Notes under the pieces: generated by a model
The model's input: only the letters and a program-made list of their open reading frames with translations
What the model was told of the DNA's origin: nothing
The model's database searches: none
Part shown: positions 19,476 through 27,474 of the stretch, piece after piece
Layout of the letters: each line of letters begins with the position of its first letter
Position numbering within the stretch: position 1 is the stretch's first letter
Position numbers and translations under genes: made by a program
NCBI GenBank assembly: GCA_964479665.1
Contig: CAYZNN010000009.1
Coordinates: 32,354 to 96,353, forward strand
DNA: 64,000 bases
Reading direction: 5' to 3'
From: UBA2287 sp964479665
Lineage (GTDB): Bacteria; Bacteroidota; Bacteroidia; Bacteroidales; Tenuifilaceae

Positions 19476-20255
19476 CTATTTTTTAAGCGAATCGAAAGGG
19501 TGCAATAACCCTCTGTATTCGATTAAGTCGCAGTAAACAGAACCTACGAAAATGTCGAATTTAATTCGAACTGGTAGAAAATTTTTATCGGCTGAAAACC
19601 AAACAGTCATGTCATCCTGCGATTTGAATACTCTGCCAGTGATTACAATGGGCATGAAACGCATGGCCCTTATCGTTCCAATTTTCAGCTTAATATTGTC
19701 GTAACCCATGAATCGAGCCTTTAGTATAAAAACCTCATCGGTGAAATAGGTAGTAACTGTTAGGGTGTCGCCAACCTTAATTGGTTTCCACATTAGATGG
19801 TTACGAAGATAGTAGAAGGCAGAAAGAATATCGTTGCTATTTTTAGGTGCCAATACGGTGCCCACTTTTGTACTATGCACAATTGTTGAATCGTTTCGGC
19901 TCCAGTGGTCGAAAACTTGCTCGCTGTAATGCTTGTACCGACCTTCATTTATGTCGCGAGTAGCCTTGTATGGTAAGTCGGTTCGAGGATTAGTAAAACT
20001 TTGATAAATATCGTGAACGTTGTAAAGCATATTAGCCATTCCCACGGTTTTCCCACTTAAAAATAGATGATTCGATGGTTTCCCTTCATATGCTCCGGAA
20101 CGAACTTCCATAATGGCTTCACCCCCTCTTATAGGACCGTAATGAACAGAATACTTAAGCCGCTCGCCTTGCTTAAAAGCTGCTTTCTGTTGCGAAAAAA
20201 TGGAACTATATGCAGCTAAAATGAGTAATGCAGTTAATGAAATTTGCTTAAGCAT
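19476..20255 (-). CDS. DUF3108 exported protein
   Basis: 259 residues from ATG 20255. I prefer this start over upstream ones because it gives a clean signal peptide (MLKQISLTALLILAAYSSIFSQQ) and overlaps the tsaB stop by eight bases. The mature part starts with FKQGERLKYSVHYGPIRGGEA, the usual opening of DUF3108 proteins, with a later TVWFSADKNFLPVRI motif. DUF3108 proteins are periplasmic, probably beta-rich, and of unknown function. A longer reading up to 20348 lies wholly inside tsaB. Confidence 0.8.
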   Translation of the reverse strand: MLKQISLTALLILAAYSSIFSQQKAAFKQGERLKYSVHYGPIRGGEAIMEVRSGAYEGKPSNHLFLSGKTVGMANMLYNVHDIYQSFTNPRTDLPYKATRDINEGRYKHYSEQVFDHWSRNDSTIVHSTKVGTVLAPKNSNDILSAFYYLRNHLMWKPIKVGDTLTVTTYFTDEVFILKARFMGYDNIKLKIGTIRAMRFMPIVITGRVFKSQDDMTVWFSADKNFLPVRIKFDIFVGSVYCDLIEYRGLLHPFDSLKK

Positions 20256-20958
20256 TGCCCAAAACATTTTTGGTTGGCATTTTAGCGACAAAGTCTTTAA
20301 GGTAGTAAGGTTCGAAATAGGCAACATCCTCAAATTTGCTTTGTTCAAACATTTCTTGAGCTAAAGGTATCATAAATCGTGCCGATGGCTTAATGTTCAA
20401 TTCAAATAGGGCATTCGGATGGCTAATTACCGAGCTAACCTTTAGTGCTCCATTTCCAACAAAAACAATTTTGTTTTTAGCAAGGGGGCTACTAAAGCTA
20501 TTTGTATCAAGAATATGAGCGTTAGTTTCTTCAATAAACTCCAGCTTTTTGTTAAATAACGCAGTGTATACTTCCAATCTCCTTGCGTCGATAGTAGGGC
20601 ATATAAGATAATCGTCGCGTAGGTTTCTATTATCACTTAATAACACCCCCTGTGCTAAAACCGTTAGGCTATTTATTGCAATAAGTGGAATATTGGAAGC
20701 ATAACAAATACCTTTTGCCGTAGAAACACCAATGCGCAGACCTGTGTATGAACCGGGTCCCATGCTAACCGCTACAGCGTTTAGTTGACTTGCTGCAGCT
20801 CCTCCTAAATCAAGAACCTCCTGAATGAAAAGGGCTAAATTTTTCGAATGGTTACTTTCTACTTCGTGATTTTCCCTTATTGCTAATGGCTTGAGGTTTT
20901 CGCAAAGCGCAACCGAACAGGTAGAGGTACCTGTTTCAATGCAAAGAATTTTAGCCAT
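20248..20958 (-). CDS. tsaB: tRNA threonylcarbamoyladenosine complex subunit TsaB
   Basis: 236 residues. ASKHA-fold, with the N-terminal ILCIETGTSTCSVAL and the VSMGPGSYTGLRIGVSTAKG motif diagnostic of TsaB. With TsaD and TsaE it makes t6A37 on ANN-decoding tRNAs in the cytoplasm; TsaB itself is a scaffold with a degenerate active site. The partners are outside the window. The gene is seven bases downstream of the efflux adaptor gene and overlaps the DUF3108 gene, so the three may share a transcript. Confidence 0.93.
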   Translation of the reverse strand: MAKILCIETGTSTCSVALCENLKPLAIRENHEVESNHSKNLALFIQEVLDLGGAAASQLNAVAVSMGPGSYTGLRIGVSTAKGICYASNIPLIAINSLTVLAQGVLLSDNRNLRDDYLICPTIDARRLEVYTALFNKKLEFIEETNAHILDTNSFSSPLAKNKIVFVGNGALKVSSVISHPNALFELNIKPSARFMIPLAQEMFEQSKFEDVAYFEPYYLKDFVAKMPTKNVLGNA

Positions 20959-20965
20959 ATGCTTG

Positions 20966-22267
20966 CTACTTGGTTTTTCTGCTCAGTTTATCGGGGGTAA
21001 CCTTTTTTACTAGCTTTCCTTCGGAAAGTCTACGTGAAATTGCACTGAAAGGGGCAGTTACAACTTCATTTTCGGTTGTAAGACCCTCAAGAATTTCGAT
21101 ATACTGATTGTTTTGGATTCCAGTTTTAACATTAACCATTTTCGCGGTATCGCCCACGGCTATAAATACAACCTCCTGAAGTTTGGCGCTTGACTTTTTC
21201 GTTTCGTTCTCTGTTGTTTTGGACTCAACAAAACCTTCTGCAGCCATTTTAATCGAGTCCGTTCGGGTTGTTACTGCCTGTATGGGAATGGTAAGTATAT
21301 CGCTCTTTGTTTGTGTTTGAATGTCGACAGCAGTTGACATGCCCGGGCGAAAAGGGGTATTTATACCTCTGGATATAAGGTGCTTGTAAGAATTTTCTAA
21401 AAGAAAAATGCGTACTTCAAATGTGGTTACCTGGTCGGTTGCTAGGCCGGTGGTGCTGGCCGAATTGGCAATTTGGGTTACAAGCCCCTTGAACTTTTCG
21501 GTTGGATACGCATCAACTTCAATTAGAGCGGTATCGTTCAACTTGACCCTTACAATATCGTTTTCATTAACGCTAACGCGGGTTTCCATTCGCGAAAGGT
21601 CGGCAATTCTCATTATTTCAGTACCTGCCATTTGAGCTGTTCCTACAACTCTTTCGCCAAGTTCAACGCTAAGTTTCGAAATGGTGCCGCTTACAGGAGC
21701 GTAAATGGTAGTTTTATTGAGGTTTTCGCTGGCTTCCCTGAGCGAAGCTTCTGCGCTTTCAACGTTATAGGTGGCTGCTTGAACATCGGCTTTAGCTACT
21801 TGGTATGATGTTTTAGCGGTTTCAAACTCCGATTCGGAAATGGCCTTTTGTTCGTATAGTTGCCTGCTTCGGTTGAATGCCAATTCGCTTTGCGCAAGTT
21901 GCGCTTGAACCTGCACCAAACGTGCTTTCGATGAATTTACGGCTGCGATTGTACGCTCTTTTATTGAGATATAAGTATCGGGTTTTATTCTGCATAGTAA
22001 TTGTCCCCTTTTAACTTGATCTCCTTCGCGAACATTGAGTTCAATGATTTCACCAGATACCTCTGAGCTGATTTTGATTTCTATTTCGGGTTGAACTTTC
22101 CCGTTAGCCGTAATGCTTTCAGTTAGGGTTCGAAGTTCGGGTCTTTCTACACTAACCTCAATAAGTTCGGGTTTGCCAAACATTCCGGTTTTTTTGCCAA
22201 CAATGGCAAAAATTATGAGTGCAACAATTGCAACTAGTGCGATAAGGAGGATTCTATTTTTTTTCAT
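20966..22267 (-). CDS. Efflux periplasmic adaptor (HlyD/MacA type)
   Basis: 433 residues. One N-terminal membrane anchor (residues 5-24), then the barrel-sandwich hybrid: SSEVSGEIIELNVREGDQVKRG and, at the other end of the helical hairpin, TTIYAPVSGTISKLSVELGERV. Between lies a roughly 100-residue alpha-hairpin rich in Q, A and L that docks onto TolC. Beta-barrel and membrane-proximal domains follow. These proteins link an inner-membrane pump (RND or MacB-type ABC) to TolC. The TolC-like gene lies 21 bases upstream on the same strand, but no pump gene is present in this cluster; tsaB follows instead. Confidence 0.88.
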   Translation of the reverse strand: MKKNRILLIALVAIVALIIFAIVGKKTGMFGKPELIEVSVERPELRTLTESITANGKVQPEIEIKISSEVSGEIIELNVREGDQVKRGQLLCRIKPDTYISIKERTIAAVNSSKARLVQVQAQLAQSELAFNRSRQLYEQKAISESEFETAKTSYQVAKADVQAATYNVESAEASLREASENLNKTTIYAPVSGTISKLSVELGERVVGTAQMAGTEIMRIADLSRMETRVSVNENDIVRVKLNDTALIEVDAYPTEKFKGLVTQIANSASTTGLATDQVTTFEVRIFLLENSYKHLISRGINTPFRPGMSTAVDIQTQTKSDILTIPIQAVTTRTDSIKMAAEGFVESKTTENETKKSSAKLQEVVFIAVGDTAKMVNVKTGIQNNQYIEILEGLTTENEVVTAPFSAISRRLSEGKLVKKVTPDKLSRKTK

Positions 22268-22288
22268 TTGATCAGATGTTTTCTGTTT

Positions 22289-23641
22289 TCAAAGCTTTAA
22301 GGGGTTGCCTCTGTAAAAATCGAGTATTTTTGACTTAAAAATAAGTTCGTATTTCGATTGTAAAAGATCCGTTTCAGCTTTAGCTAGTTTGTTTTTTGCA
22401 TTTGTATAATCGAAAGCGTTTACTAATCCCAAGTTGAATTTATTTTCAGTGTATCGATACGATTCCTCAGCGGCATTTTTACTTTTTTCAGACGCAACTA
22501 GTTTTTTTTCAGCAGCCATGGCATCTGTGAAGGCTTGTTGAATATCCTTATATAGGGCATTTCGTTCGCTTTCCATGGCTAATTGAGCATTCATTAGGTT
22601 TATTCGAGCCAACTTAACTCGGTTACGAGCATTTAGGCCGTTGAAGATAGGAACACTAAGGCTCAATCCAACTGACTGTTTGGCGTTGTTTTTAATTTGA
22701 GTTTGAATTGGATCCCCTGTGAAATCATAGTTGTCTTCAATTCGATACTGTGCTCCTGATCCGTAACTTGCGCCTAACGATAATCTTGGATGCAAGGAAC
22801 CACGAGCAATTTTCAAACCCACTTCAGAACTTTGTACCCTGAAGCGGGCTCCCTGAATTTGTGGCATTATACTTTCGGCAATAGCGAATATTTGATTTGG
22901 GGTCTGCTTTGCTAGTGCTGAACTTTCAGATAGTGGGATTAGAGGTTTGGCAATTTTAAATCCCTCAGTTGTTTTAAGTTCCAAAAGTTGGGTTAAGTTA
23001 AGGTATGAAAGGGAAAGTTGATTTTGGGCATTTACCAGTTGGAGTTCATCAGATGCCAGAAGGGCTTCAACTTCATACAAGTTTCCTTCTGGGATGCTGC
23101 CTGCCAATACCAATATCTCCGTTCTATTCAGCTGAAGCCCCGAAAGTTCTACTTGCCTTTTTGCCACATCCACAAGTTCCTCTTGATAAAGAATTTGTAA
23201 ATATAATGAGGCAACGGCTAAGGCTATACTGTTTTTTACTTTTTCAACATCGCTAACTGAGGCCATTAGGTTAAAATGGCTCTGTTTACGAGTATTGGTA
23301 AGTTGAAAGCCATTGTAAAGCGGAACACTCGTGCTTAATGAGAGACTGGATGATTGGGTATTAACGGTTTCGTTTGTGTTTGTAAGGATGTTGGTTACTA
23401 AGCCAAAATTGTATGAATGGCTACCGCTGAGATTGAGTGAAGGAAGAGCATCTAGCCTGGATTGTAAATGATTAATCTCATTTGCCTTTACATTCATTTC
23501 CTGAAGTTTAACCTGTATGTTGTTTTCAACAGCGTAGGAAATGCACTGCTCTAAGTTCCAAGTATCCTGTGCAAAAGAGCTAAGCCCAAAGGGAACGATA
23601 AGCAATAATAGAAAAACAGTTTTTTTGGTTGTATTTTTCAT
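22289..23641 (-). CDS. TolC-family outer-membrane efflux protein
   Basis: 450 residues from ATG 23641; the longer open frame to 23749 adds a segment unlike a signal peptide. Residues 1-24 are a signal peptide ending SSFAQ. Two repeats of the OEP domain follow, the first opening with WNLEQCISYAVENN and the second with the QSVGLSLSVPIFNGL beta-strand motif. The YNGFQLTNTRKQ and FNGLNARNRVK pairs are equivalent positions in the two repeats. TolC trimers form the outer-membrane channel and periplasmic tunnel. It is transcribed ahead of its adaptor. Confidence 0.9.
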   Translation of the reverse strand: MKNTTKKTVFLLLLIVPFGLSSFAQDTWNLEQCISYAVENNIQVKLQEMNVKANEINHLQSRLDALPSLNLSGSHSYNFGLVTNILTNTNETVNTQSSSLSLSTSVPLYNGFQLTNTRKQSHFNLMASVSDVEKVKNSIALAVASLYLQILYQEELVDVAKRQVELSGLQLNRTEILVLAGSIPEGNLYEVEALLASDELQLVNAQNQLSLSYLNLTQLLELKTTEGFKIAKPLIPLSESSALAKQTPNQIFAIAESIMPQIQGARFRVQSSEVGLKIARGSLHPRLSLGASYGSGAQYRIEDNYDFTGDPIQTQIKNNAKQSVGLSLSVPIFNGLNARNRVKLARINLMNAQLAMESERNALYKDIQQAFTDAMAAEKKLVASEKSKNAAEESYRYTENKFNLGLVNAFDYTNAKNKLAKAETDLLQSKYELIFKSKILDFYRGNPLKL

Positions 23642-23772
23642 GGACGCGGGTTCAAATGAAATAAGTACTTGAAACAAAGGTACGACGAATTTGCAACTAA
23701 TAATTTTACTGTCAGCTTTGCTTAAAGCTAAAAAACCTAAACCGAACAAGAAAACATGAAGAATGGAAAAAA

Positions 23773-23800
23773 AGCCCCTTTTTAAATAAAAAGGGGCTAG
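23773..23800 (-). terminator. Terminator after tRNA-Gln
   Basis: AGCCCCTTTTT-AAAT-AAAAAGGGGCT is a perfect eleven-base-pair stem starting one base past the tRNA 3' end on the minus strand, followed by a T-rich stretch. It also separates the tRNA from the TolC gene. Confidence 0.85.
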
Positions 23801-23871
23801 TTGACCTACCAGGACTCGAACCTAGACTAACAGAACCAAAATCTGCTGTGCTGCCATTACACCATAGGTCA
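23801..23871 (-). tRNA. tRNA-Gln (anticodon TTG)
   Basis: Read on the minus strand: acceptor stem TGACCTA paired with TAGGTCA, D arm with GTAATGGCAGC, anticodon stem GCAGA/TCTGT around loop TTTTGGT giving anticodon TTG, and T arm with GGTTCGAGTCC. The discriminator is A and CCA is not encoded. TTG reads CAA (and CAG by wobble). Confidence 0.93.
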
Positions 23872-23988
23872 ATCCTATGTGCTTTTTTTAAAAGCGAGGC
23901 AAAGATATAATGCTTTTTTGAATTGCACAAAACTTTATTGAAAAAATGAAATGGCATTGATTCAATTTCGATGAAATGCTACTTGAGC

Positions 23989-25557
23989 TTAGTATTCAAC
24001 CATTCGTTCATTTCGTAATATCCATGTTTTATTAATCAGCTCATCGGGCCAGCAGTGACAAAGTTCTTGCTCATGGTTCAGAATATCGAGCATGCTATCC
24101 GATACATAAACTCTTTTGTTACGAGGAAGGTTAATGGTGATATTAACTTCCTGAACACGCCATTGCTGCCCTTTGGGCAGTTTAAAGTGAGGGCTGAATT
24201 TTAGTATGGAATCTTGCAAAATAAAATCGTATTGAACATTCCTTGCATTCTGAATAGCCCCAGATTTTGTTCCACCTCTCGATTTCTTTTCCACAACAAT
24301 TTCGAATTCGTTACCCATTGCCGGGCCAAATGATACTTTGGGTTTCCCGAAGATGGCAAATCCGTCTTCTAATAATCCAATCTTATACTCATCTAACGTA
24401 ATGGTATCGTAGGGTTTAACCCAAGTACTGTCGGCAGTTGAAGTCGATTCGATATAAAGCTTACTGGTATTTTCGGGTACTGAAAGCGTGTAGATTTCCG
24501 AAATTGATTCGCGAATTGTGAAACTTCTTGCCTGAAGGAACGCAGTTACAGCAAGGGTAACTATGGCCATTACCCAAATTACAGCAGCCGACGATGAAAT
24601 TAAGGCACTACGTAATCGGAAATTGAAAATAATACGTATTCCTAAAAATACTAGTGACAGTAATGGAATTGCTATAATTAAAAAGAGAGGGATTGTAACC
24701 CAGGCAGTTGAGCCCAAATCGAAAGTTGAGACTAAAAGTTCGTTTAACGAAAATTCTGTAAATGAGGGGGCGACCGACGATAGTGCTACTCCACCAAAGA
24801 AAATGGATCCAATAACAGCAATAAGTGCTAACGAGCCAGTAATTATTAGAATTATGGCAATTAAACTACCAATTATTTTAATTATTACCCCAAGAAACTT
24901 AACTATGGGAATGAGAATTTTACTAAATGCCGATATACCCTTGTCAATTGTTAGGCTAACCTCCTTTTTATTCAAGTTTTTTCGAACCTCATCATACTCT
25001 CTTTTCAAGTCCTTTTCAATGTTCGACATGTTTATTGGTTCACCTTTCATTTCAAGACGCTGCTTGGCCGTTGTGGCTCTTGGAACAGCAATCCAAAGTA
25101 CAATGTAAAGCAGCAAACCAAGTCCATTCACAAAGAGCAGCAAACCAAATATAATTCGGAAAACCACCAGATCAACATTGAAATAAGTTCCTAGTCCGGA
25201 GCATACTCCAGCCAAGATAGCCCTTTTGCCATCTCGGTATAGCCTTCTATTCAGTTTTTCTTCAGTTTGCTGCGTTGAAGTAGCATGGCCCTCGTCGGTG
25301 TCAGCAATCTCTTCGGGGTTCCCAAGGGTTTCAATAACGCCTTCTACAATATCTATGGTAATATCTGCTTGCCCCGCAAGCAACTCCGAAAATAATTCGG
25401 AGGCTCTCTCTTCAATGTCGCGGACTATTTCATCAGCATCCTTATTTGCCCCCAGTTTTTCTTTAAGGCTATTAATGTACATTTCAAACTTTTGGTACGC
25501 ATCGTCCTGCATGTTAAAAGCCATTCCGCCTAGGCTAACTTTAATGGTCCTTTTCAT
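23989..25557 (-). CDS. Long PspC-domain membrane protein
   Basis: 522 residues. The N-terminal ~80 residues (KVSLGGMAFNMQDDAY...DIEERASELF) are a region shared with the shorter PspC protein at 25926. A PspC domain follows at about 100-165 (YRDGKRAILAGVCSGLGTYFNVD, then hydrophobic stretch and LWIAVPRA). The middle holds about four further transmembrane helices (residues 205-345), and the C-terminal ~170 residues look extracytoplasmic and beta-rich. PspC domains relate to envelope-stress sensing in the Psp system; in Bacteroidota this PadR-linked arrangement is common but uncharacterised. It is the last gene of a three-gene minus-strand run. Confidence 0.82.
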   Translation of the reverse strand: MKRTIKVSLGGMAFNMQDDAYQKFEMYINSLKEKLGANKDADEIVRDIEERASELFSELLAGQADITIDIVEGVIETLGNPEEIADTDEGHATSTQQTEEKLNRRLYRDGKRAILAGVCSGLGTYFNVDLVVFRIIFGLLLFVNGLGLLLYIVLWIAVPRATTAKQRLEMKGEPINMSNIEKDLKREYDEVRKNLNKKEVSLTIDKGISAFSKILIPIVKFLGVIIKIIGSLIAIILIITGSLALIAVIGSIFFGGVALSSVAPSFTEFSLNELLVSTFDLGSTAWVTIPLFLIIAIPLLSLVFLGIRIIFNFRLRSALISSSAAVIWVMAIVTLAVTAFLQARSFTIRESISEIYTLSVPENTSKLYIESTSTADSTWVKPYDTITLDEYKIGLLEDGFAIFGKPKVSFGPAMGNEFEIVVEKKSRGGTKSGAIQNARNVQYDFILQDSILKFSPHFKLPKGQQWRVQEVNITINLPRNKRVYVSDSMLDILNHEQELCHCWPDELINKTWILRNERMVEY

Positions 25558-25590
25558 TTTTTAATATTTTGAGATGATGAAATGATTGTT

Positions 25591-25920
25591 TTAGTTGCTA
25601 TTTCTGATGGTATTTACAGTGTCGACAAGCTGGCTCCAGCCTTTATCTATATCCGAAAGATACTGCTTCCCGGTTTCCGTTAGTGTGTAATACTTTCTTG
25701 GTGGGCCCTGTGGCGATTCCTCCCAACGGTAACTTAAATAACCAGCGTTTTTTAACCTGTTAAGCATTGGATAAAGGGTTCCTTCAACAACAATCATTTC
25801 CGCTTCCTTTAGCATATTAATTAGGTCGGTTGTGTAAGCATCGCCCCTAGAAAGGATGGATAGAATGCAAAGTTCAAGCACTCCTTTGCGCATTTGCGCA
25901 TTTGCATTTTCAACATTCAT
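25591..25920 (-). CDS. PadR-family transcriptional regulator
   Basis: 109 residues. PadR winged helix: MRKGVLELCILSILSRGDAYTTDLI, then VVEGTLYPMLNRLKNAGYL and the wing with EESPQGPPRKYYTLTETGKQYL. This is the short form (PadR-s2) with a short C-terminal dimerisation helix. It sits between the two PspC genes, five bases from the upstream one and 33 from the downstream one, so it most likely controls this operon in response to an envelope or small-molecule signal. Confidence 0.9.
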   Translation of the reverse strand: MNVENANAQMRKGVLELCILSILSRGDAYTTDLINMLKEAEMIVVEGTLYPMLNRLKNAGYLSYRWEESPQGPPRKYYTLTETGKQYLSDIDKGWSQLVDTVNTIRNSN

Positions 25921-25925
25921 GGCTT

Positions 25926-26486
25926 TTAAGATTTACTTGAATGGGATCGACCTATGTTCTCAGCATTTATGGGTTCCCCTCTCATCTCTAGCTTTTCTGC
26001 AGCAGTTAAAGCCTCGGGAATTACAATTAGAAGTACTATATAAACAACAATGCCAACTCCACCCCAAATGGCTGCTATCAAAAACAGGATTCGAAACAGG
26101 AGAGGGTCCTGATTCCAATATGCTCCCATTCCGGCGCAAACGCCTCCTAGCAATCGATTGTCGGGATCGCGGTACATTCGTCGAGGACCAGAAAACGGGG
26201 TACTGCTTGAATTGCTTTTGTTTTTTTCACCAAAATCGGAGGGTTGCCCCATAATGCCAATTACCCATTCAATGTTTGAAAGGGTTATTACTTTTTCGGA
26301 AGTTTGAGCTTTTGTTCTCAAATGCTCTGCAATTCTAAACTCAATGTCCGAAATGATTTCGGCACTATCCTTTTCCCCCGAAAAGTAGCTTTTTAAGTCA
26401 CCCAAATACCGCTCAAGTCGATTGAAAGCATCGTCTTCGAGTGAAAAGGGTATGCCTGCTAAACTAATAGGAACAATCTTTTTCAT
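25926..26486 (-). CDS. Short PspC-domain protein
   Basis: 186 residues from ATG 26486 (MKKIVPISLAGIPFSLEDDAF); a longer reading to 26564 adds an unlikely leader. The N-terminal ~85 residues match the head of the long PspC protein, and the PspC domain (MYRDPDNRLLGGVCAGMGAYWNQD, then IVYIVLLIVIPEA) is followed by a tail LEMRGEPINAENI nearly identical to LEMKGEPINMSNI in the long protein. This shows a duplication. It is the first gene of the operon PspC-PadR-PspC. Confidence 0.82.
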   Translation of the reverse strand: MKKIVPISLAGIPFSLEDDAFNRLERYLGDLKSYFSGEKDSAEIISDIEFRIAEHLRTKAQTSEKVITLSNIEWVIGIMGQPSDFGEKNKSNSSSTPFSGPRRMYRDPDNRLLGGVCAGMGAYWNQDPLLFRILFLIAAIWGGVGIVVYIVLLIVIPEALTAAEKLEMRGEPINAENIGRSHSSKS

Positions 26487-26570
26487 TATAAACAAGGTTA
26501 TTGTGCATGAAATGGTATTTTTGTAATGCAAATATAGAGCGTAAAATGGTAATATGCAAAACAAGGTAGT

Positions 26571-26596
26571 AAAAAAGTTTAAAAATTAACTTTTTT
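26571..26596. promoter_or_regulatory. AT-rich inverted repeat between divergent genes
   Basis: AAAAAAGTT-TAAAAATT-AACTTTTTT is a nine-base-pair inverted repeat between the PspC operon and the DUF2797 gene. It may be an operator for PadR or a weak bidirectional terminator; the sequence alone does not decide. Confidence 0.3.
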
Positions 26597-26620
26597 AGAA
26601 AACACTGAAATACCGGAGCG

Positions 26621-27463
26621 ATGAGTATTTATTTTATACATTTGAAAAAAAGACCAATTATGCTGCTTCAAAAGATGACTTTTACAAATGCTGGTACCTT
26701 ACTGCATGTGGTTCCAAAATATTTTCTTGGAAGTAATAACGAAGTAGAACTAAGTGAGTTTATAGGCAAACGACTAAACCTTCGATTTAGTGGTCGAATT
26801 TTCTGCGTTGCATGTGGAAAAGCGATAAAAAAAACTTTTGGACAGGGTTTTTGCTATCCATGCTACATTTCCGTTCCCGAAACGGAGGAGTGTGTTCTTC
26901 GCCCCGAACTTTGTAGAGCACACGAAGGTATTGCCCGCAATTTGAAATATGCCGAAAATCACTGCCTGATTAATCATGTTGTTTATCTTGCTAACTCGGG
27001 AGGGCTAAAGGTTGGGGTAACTCGTTACCATCAAGTACCAATACGGTGGGTCGATCAAGGAGCAACCAGCGCCATTAAAGTGTTAGAAACGAAAAACCGT
27101 TATAGTGCTGGAGTAATTGAGGTGGTTTTGAAAACGGTGTTTGCCGATAAAACCAACTGGAGAAAAATGCTACAAGGAATTGACGAAAAAATAGATTTGC
27201 TAGAAATGAAAAAGAAAGCGCTTCATCAACTCAAGCATACTTCCATTGAATTCAAAGGAGCATCCGATGAAGTTTATTCGATAGAATTCACGGTTACCAA
27301 ATATCCGCAAAAAGTAAATTCGTTGACATTCGATAAAGTTCCAGAAATTAGCGGAATACTCGATGGGATTAAGGGACAGTACCTTCTTTTCGAGGGGGGA
27401 AATACAATAAATATACGATCGCACGCAGGGTACGAAGTCTCTTTAAACTTAAAGGATTTATAA
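26621..27463 (+). CDS. DUF2797 protein
   Basis: 280 residues. A zinc-ribbon-like pair CVACGKAIKK...GFCYPCY near residues 65-85 and a second cysteine region (CVLRPELCRAHEG) are followed by a GIY-YIG-like block (VVYLANSGGLKVGVTRYHQVPIRWVDQGA) that defines DUF2797. Residues after about 190 form a smaller domain. The family is widespread in Bacteroidota and Actinobacteria and has no established function; the GIY-YIG-like core suggests nucleic-acid contact. ATG 26621 is the first start; ATG 26660 (MLLQKMTF) is also possible. It is divergent from the PspC operon. Confidence 0.75.
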   Translation: MSIYFIHLKKRPIMLLQKMTFTNAGTLLHVVPKYFLGSNNEVELSEFIGKRLNLRFSGRIFCVACGKAIKKTFGQGFCYPCYISVPETEECVLRPELCRAHEGIARNLKYAENHCLINHVVYLANSGGLKVGVTRYHQVPIRWVDQGATSAIKVLETKNRYSAGVIEVVLKTVFADKTNWRKMLQGIDEKIDLLEMKKKALHQLKHTSIEFKGASDEVYSIEFTVTKYPQKVNSLTFDKVPEISGILDGIKGQYLLFEGGNTINIRSHAGYEVSLNLKDL

Positions 27464-27474
27464 TTGCAAAAAAA

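Noticed and set aside
24563..25108. 181-codon plus-strand open frame
   Set aside because: Antisense shadow of the long PspC gene, repetitive in I, T and K without domain features.
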